The notes beneath the pieces are model-generated. The model did not search any database. It saw nothing but the letters and a program-made list of their open reading frames with translations, and was not told the origin of the DNA. Below, one piece after another: positions 1-6,831 of a stretch of 64,000 nucleotides of DNA. The stretch is taken from the NCBI RefSeq assembly GCF_001898805.1, contig NZ_MKVJ01000013.1, positions 1-64,000 on the forward strand, in the 5' to 3' direction. This DNA is from Leifsonia sp. 71-9. GTDB lineage: Bacteria > Actinomycetota > Actinomycetes > Actinomycetales > Microbacteriaceae. The translations under genes and the position numbers were made by a program. How positions within the stretch are numbered: position 1 is the stretch's first letter; each line of letters starts with the position of its first letter.

Positions 1-260
1 TTGGCGGGGTCGAGCGGTGTGTCGAGGGTGTCTTGTTGGGTCCAGGTGCCCGTCACCGGGTTGTACCAGCGGAGGCCGAATTTGACCAGGCCGGTGGCGC
101 GGTCTTGGATGCCGGCTTTGAATAGGTAGGGGTTCTGTGCTGCCCCGTTGCCGGTGCCGCCGGCGGTGAGGTTGGCCGCCCCGTAGGGGTCGAAGGTGTA
201 CGTGTAGGAGCTCAGGGCGAAGTCGGTGATCAGGCCGACGGGGTTGCCGATGCCGTCCAT
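1..260 (-). pseudogene. Orphan Rhs core end (partial, runs off window)
   Basis: This is the last part of an Rhs/YD-repeat core, read on the minus strand from an ATG at 260 and cut by the window edge. It carries the hallmarks YTYTFDPYG, KFGLRWYNPVTGTW and DTPLDPA. It is about 97 percent identical to 783-1042, with a constant offset of 782 bases. It begins a few bases after the stop of the small membrane-protein gene at 273-479 and has no upstream Rhs repeats, so it is an orphan tip displaced behind an immunity-type gene. Its variable C-terminus lies outside the window. Whether it is translated is unknown. Confidence 0.75.
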
Positions 261-272
261 CTGAGGGCCGGC

Positions 273-479
273 TCACTGGCCCTGAAGGAGAAGGTAAACC
301 CCGAATCCGATGGCCACGAGCATGAGCGCGCTCACGACGGCGACCGTGACTGGGCCACCGCGGTTGACACGGCCAGTTCTTGCTCGTTGCCTTCTGCCGA
401 GCCCGCCCGTCACGAACCAACCGCCGGCGGTGAGCAAGAGGAGGAAGACGGGGACGAGGACCCAGGCCCAGCCGGTCAC
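273..479 (-). CDS. Small two-helix membrane protein, candidate Rhs-tip immunity
   Basis: The 68-residue product has two hydrophobic segments, about residues 4-24 and 43-65, joined by an Arg-rich loop containing RRQRARTGR. The loop should lie in the cytoplasm, with both ends outside. The GTG start overlaps the TGA stop of the Rhs tip at 476-1150 (GTGA), so the two are translationally coupled in toxin-then-immunity order. I recognise no family. The immunity role is inferred only from position, size and the matching arrangement of the neighbouring small membrane proteins. Confidence 0.6.
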   Translation of the reverse strand: MTGWAWVLVPVFLLLLTAGGWFVTGGLGRRQRARTGRVNRGGPVTVAVVSALMLVAIGFGVYLLLQGQ

Positions 480-1150
480 AAGGGAAACCGAGCTGCGAGG
501 TTGAGGCCCAATTCGATGCCCGTAGCGCCGATGTCTGCGTCAGTTCCTTCGTACGAGTCGGTCGCCTCGTCGATGGCGGTGGATGCGACCCCTTGCGCAC
601 AGCCAATCGCAAACGCTGCGCCGAGCCCTACGCCCGTCCAGTCAGGTCCCACCAGTCCAACGAGCACGTCTACGCCACCACTGACCAAACAACTTCCCGC
701 ATAGTCACCCAGTGTGGCATCCAGTCCACCCGGGGCGTTGCCGTTGATGGGGTCGCCGCCGGCGTACGCGTATCGGTTGGCGTTGGCGGGGTCGAGCGGT
801 GTGTCGAGGGTGTCTTGTTGGGTCCAGGTGCCCGTCACCGGGTTGTACCAGCGGAGGCCGAATTTGACCAGGCCGGTGGCACGGTCTTGGATGCCGGCTT
901 TGAACAGGTAGGGGTTCTGTGCTGCCCCGTTGCCGGTGCCGCCAGTGGTGAGGTTCGCCGCCCCGTAGGGGTCGAACGTGTACGTGTAGGAGCTCAGGGC
1001 GAAGTCGGTCATCAGCCCGACGGGGTTGCCGATGCCGTCCATGACGTAGAGGCAGTCCTGGTCGGCGCTGGTGGAGAGCATGATCGGTTGCCCGGTCTTG
1101 GGGTCGCTGAGCAGGTAGGCCTGGTTGGTGTTGACGTTGTAGCCCTGCAT
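476..1150 (-). CDS. Orphan Rhs repeat-associated core with short hydrophobic C-terminal tip
   Basis: Residues 1 to about 140 are Rhs core: MDGIGNPVGL, YTFDPYG, KFGLRWYNPVTGTW and NANRYAYAGGDPIN. About 80 variable residues follow, rich in Gly, Val and Ala (GGVDVLVGLVGPDW, GVGLGAAFAIGC). The usual DPxG at the end of the core reads NAPGG here, so self-cleavage may be lost. The same frame is open back to the TAA of the 71-aa gene at 1217, with no obvious start other than ATG 1150. It lacks signal peptide, shell and YD repeats, so it is a displaced tip rather than a full Rhs protein. The tip may act on membranes, judging only by its hydrophobicity. The 273-479 gene follows with overlap. Confidence 0.7.
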   Translation of the reverse strand: MQGYNVNTNQAYLLSDPKTGQPIMLSTSADQDCLYVMDGIGNPVGLMTDFALSSYTYTFDPYGAANLTTGGTGNGAAQNPYLFKAGIQDRATGLVKFGLRWYNPVTGTWTQQDTLDTPLDPANANRYAYAGGDPINGNAPGGLDATLGDYAGSCLVSGGVDVLVGLVGPDWTGVGLGAAFAIGCAQGVASTAIDEATDSYEGTDADIGATGIELGLNLAARFPL

Positions 1151-1216
1151 GATATGCAGATCGTCTGTAGAAATCGCGGGAGCGTTGCGGTAACGATCCG
1201 CATCGCCCTGAGGACT

Positions 1217-1432
1217 TTAGCGGCCCTCAGGGCGCCGGCCTAGAAGCCGATATGCCAGCATCCCTAAGCAGAACAGCGTCAGCGCGGCACTCGCCAATAT
1301 CGCCCACCAGGCGTTTGCTTCGAGCAGTGAGATGTTCGCAATAGAGACCAGGAGACACACGAGAGCAACGACTGCCCCGATGCCGAGCGTCCACAATTCC
1401 ACGATGCGATTCGTCGCTTGTTTGCTCAGCAT
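1217..1432 (-). CDS. Small two-helix membrane protein, candidate immunity
   Basis: This 71-residue protein has hydrophobic segments at about residues 15-36 and 42-64 and a basic tail (RLLGRRPEGR). The ATG at 1432 has a clear ribosome site, GGGGAGGAAT, about six bases upstream. The Rhs-tip frame at 476-1150 is open immediately after its TAA, as expected if a new tip was inserted behind an older immunity gene. Its own cognate tip is not recognisable upstream. No family is recognised. Confidence 0.55.
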   Translation of the reverse strand: MLSKQATNRIVELWTLGIGAVVALVCLLVSIANISLLEANAWWAILASAALTLFCLGMLAYRLLGRRPEGR

Positions 1433-1726
1433 GGGTTCATTCCTCCCCGCTAGCAGTGAAACAGGCGGCGCACGACTCTCTCGGCATCCAGCTATCGGCT
1501 GTCGCCGTTCCGGCTGGCGAATAGGACAGGATCGCGTAACCGACTGGCGTCAATCGCACCGGATGGGCGGATTAGGCTGAACGAATTCCGTACCCGACGG
1601 TCTACCCCGCGCAAGACACTCGGCGCGGATGACCCCCGAACGGGGTGAACCCAGCGGCCGTACGGCGACGCCCCCAGCACTCCGCCTAGGAGCAGCGCGA
1701 CAACAGATCGATTGCCTGACCTCTGC
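1433..1726. other. Stretch without a recognisable gene
   Basis: About 290 bases lie between two small membrane-protein genes. The minus strand has an open frame ending at 1492 with a short hydrophobic stretch (VALLLGGVLGASP), but it has no credible start or family resemblance. It may be debris of the tip that once preceded the 1217-1432 gene. Confidence 0.4.
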
Positions 1727-1924
1727 TTATCGCCATGTGCGGGGCCGAAGCACATAAAGGAACACAAGCGCGACAAGCAGGACCGCCACGGCCCCAATGA
1801 GGCCGGCCGCGCTCCACTGATCTCCTGTGCCACGAGGCAGCGGTATCAGGAAAACGACCACTGTCACGACGATCACCAAAACGGTGAGGCCAAGTACGTA
1901 GAAGAACGCTGTCCTCTTGGTCAC
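1727..1924 (-). CDS. Small two-helix membrane protein, candidate immunity
   Basis: The 65-residue product has two membrane segments, about residues 7-28 (FYVLGLTVLVIVVTVVVFLI) and 39-59, and ends in RPRTWR. It starts with GTG at 1924, preceded by GGGAGGCGGGAG. It lies 27 bases downstream of the frameshifted Rhs tip ending at 1952, the same order seen for the tip and membrane protein at 476/479. Its sequence differs from the other small membrane proteins here. Function is inferred from position only. Confidence 0.55.
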   Translation of the reverse strand: MTKRTAFFYVLGLTVLVIVVTVVVFLIPLPRGTGDQWSAAGLIGAVAVLLVALVFLYVLRPRTWR

Positions 1925-1951
1925 GGTTGCTCCCGCCTCCCGGTTCCACCA

Positions 1952-2232
1952 CTATCCGCATGCGAATCCGATGAGAACACCGGGGGCGGCCGTGGCAAGG
2001 GATACCGCACCCGCAGCGCCAGCCGCAAGGCTCGCTCCTCCGGTCACAGGAGCCGCCGCAACCGCAGCTACTCCATCCGCGACAGTACCGACAGCGGCGG
2101 GCCCCGAGGGAGACGGCTCCGAACACGTTTGCGGTAGTACTGGCACCATGTGAACACATGCCCGACGGGTCATCGTTGTTGATGGGGTCGCCGCCGGCGA
2201 AGGCGTACCGGTTGGCATTGGCGGGGCCGAGC
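1952..2232 (-). pseudogene. Orphan Rhs tip with frameshift
   Basis: The tip begins with a short core remnant, PANANRYAFAGGDPINNDDPSG, here keeping an intact DPSG. It continues as CSHGASTTANVFGAVSLG and then loses frame. A one-base shift near 2098-2106, in a GGGGCCC run, restores a Gly/Ala/Val-rich tail (TVADGVAAVAAAPVTGG to GVLIGFACG) ending at a stop at 1952. Composition and length match the tail of the tip at 476-1150. The frameshift is either a true lesion or a sequencing error. The 65-aa membrane protein follows. Confidence 0.6.
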
Positions 2233-2304
2233 CGCCGTGCGACTGCTCCTGACGACCAGCTCCGCGCCGACTCCCCTTCCCGCTCCCGCGTGCCTGGCGC
2301 TCTG

Positions 2305-2547
2305 TCAGAACTCCGGCAGCACGTCGACGCTGCCGCCGAATGCGAGGTTGGGGCTCTTCGTGGCCATCTCGATCGCCGCCTCGAGGGAGTCGAACTCCAC
2401 CATCGACGCGCCGCGGACATCGCCGGTGTAGTCGCTGACGCCGTCGGCGGTCACCAGCTTTCCGCCGGCGGCGTGGATGCCGTAGTCCTCCTGGAGGGCG
2501 GCGTTCCAGGCTCGCCAGGCCGCCCGGTTCTCCTCCATCCGCTCGGC
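2305..2547 (-). pseudogene. 5-prime-truncated copy of YCII-like gene
   Basis: This copy is identical to the 2767-3057 gene from residue 17 (ERMEENRAAW) to the end (GGSVDVLPEF). The first residues, MASFIFIYRAGPDPIP, are missing because the duplication junction at 2547/2548 joins it to the Rhs-tip sequence. An open frame runs through the junction from an ATG at 2619, giving a hybrid of 104 residues, but that start lies inside the tip copy in another frame and is probably not used. Confidence 0.65.
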
Positions 2548-2694
2548 TACCGACAGCGGCGGGCCCCGAGGGAGACGGCTCCGAACACGTTTGCGGTAGT
2601 ACTGGCACCATGTGAACACATGCCCGACGGGTCATCGTTGTTGATGGGGTCGCCGCCGGCGAAGGCGTACCGGTTGGCATTGGCGGGGCCGAGC
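2547..2694 (-). pseudogene. Truncated copy of Rhs tip
   Basis: This is the second copy of the tip fragment (NANRYAFAGGDPINNDDPSG, then CSHGASTTANVFGAVSLG). It stops at 2547, exactly where the 462-bp duplication ends, so it lacks the hydrophobic tail and any immunity gene. It is non-functional as given. Confidence 0.6.
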
Positions 2695-2766
2695 CGCCGT
2701 GCGACTGCTCCTGACGACCAGCTCCGCGCCGACTCCCCTTCCCGCTCCCGCGTGCCTGGCGCTCTG

Positions 2767-3057
2767 TCAGAACTCCGGCAGCACGTCGACGCTGCCGCCG
2801 AATGCGAGGTTGGGGCTCTTCGTGGCCATCTCGATCGCCGCCTCGAGGGAGTCGAACTCCACCATCGACGCGCCGCGGACATCGCCGGTGTAGTCGCTGA
2901 CGCCGTCGGCGGTCACCAGCTTTCCGCCGGCGGCGTGGATGCCGTAGTCCTCCTGGAGGGCGGCGTTCCAGGCTCGCCAGGCCGCCCGGTTCTCCTCCAT
3001 CCGCTCGGCCGGAATCGGGTCGGGGCCAGCCCGGTAGATGAAGATGAAGGACGCCAT
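2767..3057 (-). CDS. YCII-related (YciI-like) small protein
   Basis: The 96-residue protein has the compact ferredoxin-like pattern of the YCII family: FIFIYRAG at the start, a helix with AAWRAWNAALQ, a VVEFDSL-like strand (SMVEFDSLEAAIEMA), and a C-terminal GGSVDVLPEF resembling the family ending. YCII proteins are small cytoplasmic proteins of mostly unknown role, some acting as dehydrohalogenases or fused to regulators. It is the only complete copy of three in this island. No strong ribosome site precedes the ATG at 3057, so expression is uncertain. Confidence 0.65.
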   Translation of the reverse strand: MASFIFIYRAGPDPIPAERMEENRAAWRAWNAALQEDYGIHAAGGKLVTADGVSDYTGDVRGASMVEFDSLEAAIEMATKSPNLAFGGSVDVLPEF

Positions 3058-3326
3058 GCGCCATTATCGTTCTTGCGGCCGCCCTCAGGTAGGAATGCCC
3101 GCGCGCTCCCATAGGCGCTTCCAGCCAGACAGAGCGCTGACAGGTCGGGAAGTGACCGCCCTACAACCAAAGACAGGTTCAGTCATGGAGGCGGTAGCCG
3201 GGTGGCACTCGCACGGGGGCGTGCCGGCCAGACATCGCCATCCCTGCACTCGGCAACGGCGGACAGACTCACACCACGTACCTCTGGTCATCCCAGCCCC
3301 GGACCGCGACTTCCGAAGGAGCCGCC

Positions 3327-3539
3327 ATGCGTCGCAGGATCCACCGAGCCTCCGCGGTCGTTCCGCTCCTGATCGCCCTGCTGACCACCGCCTGCTCGGC
3401 CGCCAGGACCGCATCCCCCTATCCGTCAACCCGTAACCGATCTATTCTCACTTGTCGTGGTGGGACCAGACGGGTGAGGGTTGAGGTCGACGAGCACTTA
3501 CGTGCTATCGAGTGCTCGGGCGGTCCTGTCTTGCGTTAG
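3327..3539 (+). pseudogene. Lipoprotein N-terminus, gene apparently truncated
   Basis: The reading frame starts with a convincing lipoprotein signal, MRRRIHRASAVVPLLIALLT then TACSAA, with the lipobox cysteine at about residue 23. A ribosome site, GAAGGAG, sits just upstream of the ATG. After about 35 residues the sequence becomes low in structure and Arg-rich, and the frame ends at 3539 while overlapping the stop of the opposing 3505-3918 gene. I read it as the 5-prime stub of a lipoprotein gene cut by rearrangement. Confidence 0.45.
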
Positions 3540-3918
3540 TGACGCGTTGGAGAGACTGGTCGAAGGAAGGCGCATCCCAGATGCTCAGGCGTCGCGCGTC
3601 CCGTTTGGTTAGTTGATATTGCTTTGCAACGGCGATCTTGAGACGGTGGTACTCGACGAGCGCCAAGACCCCGAGGAGGGCCGAGACTGCCGTGTAGGTG
3701 AGGCCGAGGAAGTAGTTCGTGTGTCCCTGAGCCAGGCTGACTGCCACAGTGGCGACCAGTCCGGCGACGCCCCAGACCAGGAACACGGTCAGAAGGACGT
3801 TCGTCTGCTTGTAGCGCGCCAGGGCCTCGGCGCTCAGCCTGCCGCCCCACCGCTCGGGAGCGCTGCGCGGGGCGAATCGACTTCCACTTGGTTGTTGGTC
3901 TTGGGACAATAGTCGCAT
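3505..3918 (-). CDS. Two-helix membrane protein, candidate Rhs-tip immunity
   Basis: From the ATG at 3918 the product is 137 residues; a TTG at 3909 has a better spaced GGAGG and may be the true start. Membrane segments are NVLLTVFLVWGVAGLVATVA and YFLGLTYTAVSALLGVLALV, followed by a charged cytoplasmic tail of about 50 residues (KIAVAKQYQLTKRDARRL). The gene overlaps the 3-prime end of the tip-like frame at 3834-4024 by up to 85 bases, again the tip-then-membrane-protein order. It is longer than the other candidate immunity proteins here. Family not recognised. Confidence 0.55.
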   Translation of the reverse strand: MRLLSQDQQPSGSRFAPRSAPERWGGRLSAEALARYKQTNVLLTVFLVWGVAGLVATVAVSLAQGHTNYFLGLTYTAVSALLGVLALVEYHRLKIAVAKQYQLTKRDARRLSIWDAPSFDQSLQRVTNARQDRPSTR

Positions 3919-4024
3919 CCTCCACTGTCTTTGACGGTTCCGATGGCGTCGACAAGTAATCCTCCGCCGCCGTAGAGGGCGCCGCCGACGCCGAGAGAAT
4001 CGACGATCAGGCCTGAGCTCGCGC
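3834..4024 (-). pseudogene. Orphan Rhs-tip-like C-terminus without core
   Basis: This minus-strand frame reads SSGLIVDSLGVGGALYGGGG, then LLVDAIGTVKDSGGCDYC and a polar end, with the stop at 3834. It has the same Gly-rich hydrophobic character as the other tips, plus a CxxC. The Rhs core that should precede it is missing: at about 4025 the sequence switches abruptly to the truncated YCII-like copy. The start is therefore lost and the tip is probably dead. Confidence 0.45.
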
Positions 4025-4168
4025 CACCAGCTTTCCGTCGGCGGCGTGGATGCCGTAGTCCTCCTGGAGGGCGGCGTTCCAGGCTCGCCAGGCCGCCCGG
4101 TTCTCCTCCATCCGCTCGGCCGGAATCGGGTCGGGGCCAGCCCGATAGATGAAGATGAAGGACGCCAT
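4007..4168 (-). pseudogene. 3-prime-truncated copy of YCII-like gene
   Basis: Bases 4025-4171 match 2914-3060 (offset 1111) with only a few differences. They encode residues 1 to about 49 of the YCII-like protein, here with HAADGKLV instead of HAAGGKLV. After LV the frame leaves the homology and stops at 4007. The breakpoint lies exactly where the tip-like sequence begins. Confidence 0.7.
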
Positions 4169-4250
4169 GCAGGAGATTGTCTCACCCGCGTGGCGAGCAC
4201 CGAGCACAGGCGCGAGCACCCCGCTGCGGAGGCGGTCACGAGCTGGGCAC

Positions 4251-4691
4251 CTACTCCCCCACGGGTTGGTGCGTCCGGCGCAGGCTCAGGGCGGCGCTGG
4301 TGATCATGGTGGCGCCGACGATCGTCGGGTAGCCGCTGGCGGCCCCGAACGCCACGGCGTTGAACGGACTCCACCAGTCGTACCCGTACGGAGTCCACCC
4401 GATCCGCCCGCCGACGGCGAACGCCACGAGCCCGAGAACGACGATGCCGGCCGTGAGGCCGACGACCGGCCAGCGCCAGGCGGTAGCGACCGCGAGGGCT
4501 GCCACGATGGCGATCAGGGCCAGCGTCAGCGGAGGCGTCGTGAACCCGCCCGGGACGGGGGCGCTCGCCGCCACGGCGATGGCGTAGTCGTACAGCGCGC
4601 CGACGAGGATGCCGACGCCGATCGACGCCAGCGTCCGGCCGAGGACGCGTGGCCTCCCGCTCAGGCCCGTCGAGATGTCGGATGCGACCAT
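4251..4691 (-). CDS. Four-helix integral membrane protein, unknown function
   Basis: From the ATG at 4691, preceded by GGAGGGGGAGGG, the product has 146 residues and four predicted membrane helices: LASIGVGILVGALYDYAIAV, LALIAIVAALAVATAW, VVGLTAGIVVLGLVAFAV, and a last hydrophobic stretch around TIVGATMITSAAL. A WTPYGYDWWSP loop lies before the last helix. I recognise no family. The start was chosen because the longer open frame upstream is Arg-rich shadow sequence. It begins the ordinary high-GC chromosome after the Rhs island. Confidence 0.65.
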   Translation of the reverse strand: MVASDISTGLSGRPRVLGRTLASIGVGILVGALYDYAIAVAASAPVPGGFTTPPLTLALIAIVAALAVATAWRWPVVGLTAGIVVLGLVAFAVGGRIGWTPYGYDWWSPFNAVAFGAASGYPTIVGATMITSAALSLRRTHQPVGE

Positions 4692-4773
4692 GGTGCCCTC
4701 CCCCTCCGGCAGCCCCACCATCATCGCCGATCGCGTGCCAGACGGATAGAGGCGGTTCGATCCCGAGCCACCA

Positions 4774-4989
4774 TCACAGTCGGCGTCGCGCACGCGGGGC
4801 ACTGGTGCCGCGCCAGAACAGCCAGCTGCCGAGCGCGGTGAACGGCACAAGGGAGAGGGCTCCCCACTGGGGGAAGGGGGTGAAGAGGAGGACGCTCGCG
4901 CCGACCACGAGTCCGATGGCGTAGGAGGCGATGCCGGCCGCGCGCCAGCCGCGCAGGGATCTCGGCTTGCGAGAGTGCTTCTCTGCCAC
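4774..4989 (-). CDS. Small two-helix membrane protein
   Basis: A GTG at 4989, six bases after a GAGGAC ribosome site, gives a 71-residue protein with a basic N-terminus (KHSRKPRSLRGWR). Two hydrophobic segments follow, AAGIASYAIGLVVGASVLLF and ALSLVPFTALGSWLFW, with a PFPQWG loop between and an Arg-rich end. The frame is open further upstream but only with shadow composition. It lies 82 bases ahead of the 4251-4691 gene on the same strand. Function unknown. Confidence 0.55.
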   Translation of the reverse strand: MAEKHSRKPRSLRGWRAAGIASYAIGLVVGASVLLFTPFPQWGALSLVPFTALGSWLFWRGTSAPRARRRL

Positions 4990-5140
4990 GGGTCCTCGTG
5001 CCTGATGGTCAGGGGCGGGTCGCCCCGGTCGGATGCCTGGCCGACAGAGTACGCCGCACGGCGCCGGTTGTCGCGGCCCCGCCCTCGGCGCGTGGGGCAC
5101 GACACGCTACGGTAGGGCCAGCTGAGCGAAGGAGCGATCC

Positions 5141-5722
5141 GTGGGGAACGTCGTCATGTACGCGTCGGTGTCAGTGGACGGGTTCATCGCCGACGACGAG
5201 GATCAGCCGGGAGTACTGTTCGACTGGCTGCTCGGCGGCGATGTGCCGCTGGACGAGAGCGGTGTGCTCAAGGTCTCGCAGACCTCCTACGACTACGTGC
5301 GGCCCTACTGGGACCGGATCGGCGTCACCGTCGCCGGCCGCCGCGTCTTCGACCTGACGGACGGGTGGGACGGGACGCCGCCGAGCGGGATCGACCACGT
5401 GGTCGTCGTCTCCCATCGACCGGCACCGGACGGGTGGGATCCCGCGGCGCCGTTCCACTTCGTCGACGGAATCGCGGCCGCCATCGCGAGAGCGCAGGAG
5501 CTCGCGGGCGACCGTCTCGTCGAGGTGGCCGCCGGGGATGTCGGAGGGCAGGCGTTCGCGGCCGGGCTCGTCGACGAGGTGCGGATGGATGTCGTGCCGG
5601 TCGTGATCGGCTCCGGCATCCGGTACTTCGGCTCGGTCGACGCGCAGCACCTGCTGGGCGGACCCGAGGAGGTCGTCCCAGGAGACGGAGTGCTGCACGT
5701 GCGCTACCGCGCGCGTCGCTGA
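5141..5722 (+). CDS. Dihydrofolate reductase family protein (RibD C-terminal fold)
   Basis: The 193-residue protein opens with VVMYASVSVDGFIADDEDQ, the standard beta-strand and substrate-loop signature of the RibD_C/DHFR-like family. It also has VTVAGRRVFDLTDGW and, near the end, a DEVRMDVVPVVIGSGIRYF motif. Such proteins bind NADPH and probably reduce small heterocyclic substrates; the actual substrate is unknown. The GTG at 5141 follows GAAGGAG. Its last 19 bases overlap the opposing gene at 5704-5979. A related protein is encoded at 19255-19881. Confidence 0.85.
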   Translation: MGNVVMYASVSVDGFIADDEDQPGVLFDWLLGGDVPLDESGVLKVSQTSYDYVRPYWDRIGVTVAGRRVFDLTDGWDGTPPSGIDHVVVVSHRPAPDGWDPAAPFHFVDGIAAAIARAQELAGDRLVEVAAGDVGGQAFAAGLVDEVRMDVVPVVIGSGIRYFGSVDAQHLLGGPEEVVPGDGVLHVRYRARR

Positions 5723-5979
5723 GAGGTCCGCCGACGCACGCGGGCGAGCCGGACCCGGACGCGGAGACTGACGCGGGCGCGCCGCAACCGATCGCGGAAC
5801 TGCCAGACGAGCGCGAGGCCGAGGATGGCCAGCGGCAGCAACTCCGGGGCGAGGATGAACGCGCCGAAGACGACGTCCAACATCTCGAAGCCGATCAGGC
5901 ATCCGGCGGCGACCCAGGTCCAGCCGCTGAAGAGGGTGGCGCGCGTGTGCAGGCGTCGCCAGAGGGAGGTGCGGTGCAT
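5704..5979 (-). CDS. Small membrane protein, unknown function
   Basis: The 91-residue protein has two adjacent hydrophobic segments (WVAAGCLIGFEMLDVVFGAF and LLPLAILGLALVWQF) and a very Arg-rich C-terminal tail of about 30 residues. The tail is antisense to the 3-prime end of the 5141-5722 gene, so the natural C-terminus may be shorter in relatives. No family recognised. Confidence 0.5.
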   Translation of the reverse strand: MHRTSLWRRLHTRATLFSGWTWVAAGCLIGFEMLDVVFGAFILAPELLPLAILGLALVWQFRDRLRRARVSLRVRVRLARVRRRTSQRRAR

Positions 5980-6045
5980 GATGTCCGTCCGTGCTCAGTG
6001 GAAGATCGGTCGTGTGCCGATCCGCACTGCGGGCGGACGTGATCG

Positions 6046-6351
6046 TCAGAGCGCGCGCAGGGGCCGGCGGAGCACGCCGCCGGGAGCACGCGGAGCAGGA
6101 CGGCCGGAGAGCGGGAGACGCCAGACCGCACCGGGCGGCGCCGCGGGAATCGCTGCGAACCGGCGGCCGGGATGCGTCACCGTCGCGGGTGTCGCACCCG
6201 ATCGGACCACGGTCCGCGCCGCGCCCGCGATGACGACGGCGGCGAGGCCGAAGGCCACGAGCACCGTCGCGACCACAACGAGTGCCGAGACGCGACCGAC
6301 CGGGTCGGCCGACATGGCGAGTTCGAGCAGCGCCCATTCGATCGCCGACAT
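6046..6351 (-). CDS. Small membrane-anchored protein, unknown function
   Basis: The 101-residue protein starts MSAIEWALLELAMSADPVGR and has one clear hydrophobic segment (ALVVVATVLVAFGLAAVVIAG), possibly with a first amphipathic helix. A Pro/Arg-rich C-terminus follows (PAAPPGAVWRLPLSGRPAPR). Short actinobacterial proteins of this shape, one or two helices plus a Pro-rich cytoplasmic end, are common and uncharacterised. The ATG at 6351 has GGAGGGG nearby upstream on its strand. Confidence 0.5.
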   Translation of the reverse strand: MSAIEWALLELAMSADPVGRVSALVVVATVLVAFGLAAVVIAGAARTVVRSGATPATVTHPGRRFAAIPAAPPGAVWRLPLSGRPAPRAPGGVLRRPLRAL

Positions 6352-6438
6352 GCCCCTCCCCCGTCGTCCATCCTCCAGCTGTCCTCGAGCCTAGTCCGCG
6401 GAGGGCCCAGCTCGGCCGACGGGCTGAACCTCGGCGGC

Positions 6439-6831
6439 TCACGACCGCGAGGCGGTCCCCCGCTCGATCGCCTCCGCGTGCGCGACCGCCTCGTGGGTCG
6501 AGATACTGCGGACGATGGCGAGCAGGTCGTCGAGCGCGACGCCCGCCTCCCTGGCCGCCTCCGCGAGCGCCCGGGCGCGTTCGATGACCGGCTGCGGGGC
6601 ACTGGATGCGCCCGGAGCGACGCGCGTCCCGGCCGCGGTCCGCGTGACGACGAAGCCGTCCTGTTCGAGGGCGCGGTACGCCTTCGCGGCGGTGGCCTGC
6701 GCGACGCCGAAGTCCCGCGCGGTCTGACGGACGGTGGGGAGGCGCTCGCCGTCGCCGAGGAGGCCGGATCGGATCGCCCCGCGGAAACGATCGGCGATGT
6801 CGTCGGCCGAGAACGACGGACCCGTCGTCAT
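6439..6831 (-). CDS. GntR-family regulator (YtrA/YhcF-type, short)
   Basis: The 130-residue protein has a winged helix at residues 5-75: DDIADRFRGAIRSGLLGDGE, RLPTVRQTARDFGVAQATAA, KAYRALEQDGFVVTRTAAGT. A short helical tail replaces an effector-binding domain, which is the YtrA/YhcF type. Such regulators usually repress their own operon together with membrane or transporter genes. Its ATG overlaps the stop of the upstream membrane gene at 6828-7859 (ATGA), so here the regulator is the downstream, coupled gene. Confidence 0.85.
   Translation of the reverse strand: MTTGPSFSADDIADRFRGAIRSGLLGDGERLPTVRQTARDFGVAQATAAKAYRALEQDGFVVTRTAAGTRVAPGASSAPQPVIERARALAEAAREAGVALDDLLAIVRSISTHEAVAHAEAIERGTASRS

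Larger units (their letters stand above)
2086..3009. repeat. Exact 462-bp tandem duplication
   Basis: Bases 2086-2547 recur at 2548-3009 with a constant offset of 462 and no difference that I could find; translated pieces in both copies are identical. The unit covers the 5-prime part of an Rhs tip and most of the YCII-like gene. As a result the upstream copy has a complete YCII-like gene and a truncated tip, while the downstream copy has a YCII-like gene without its start and the longer tip. I see no microhomology of note at the junction (2547/2548). Such identity implies a very recent event or an assembly artefact. Confidence 0.85.

Noticed and set aside
1952-3112. A 386-residue open frame across the duplicated region
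   Set aside because: It is Arg/Gly-rich shadow sequence repeated because of the tandem duplication; only its last 45 residues correspond to the shifted Rhs tail.
1-4200. Insertion sequence or CRISPR as cause of the repeats
   Set aside because: No transposase, terminal inverted repeats or regularly spaced short repeats are present; repeats are Rhs core, YCII-like copies and one tandem duplication.
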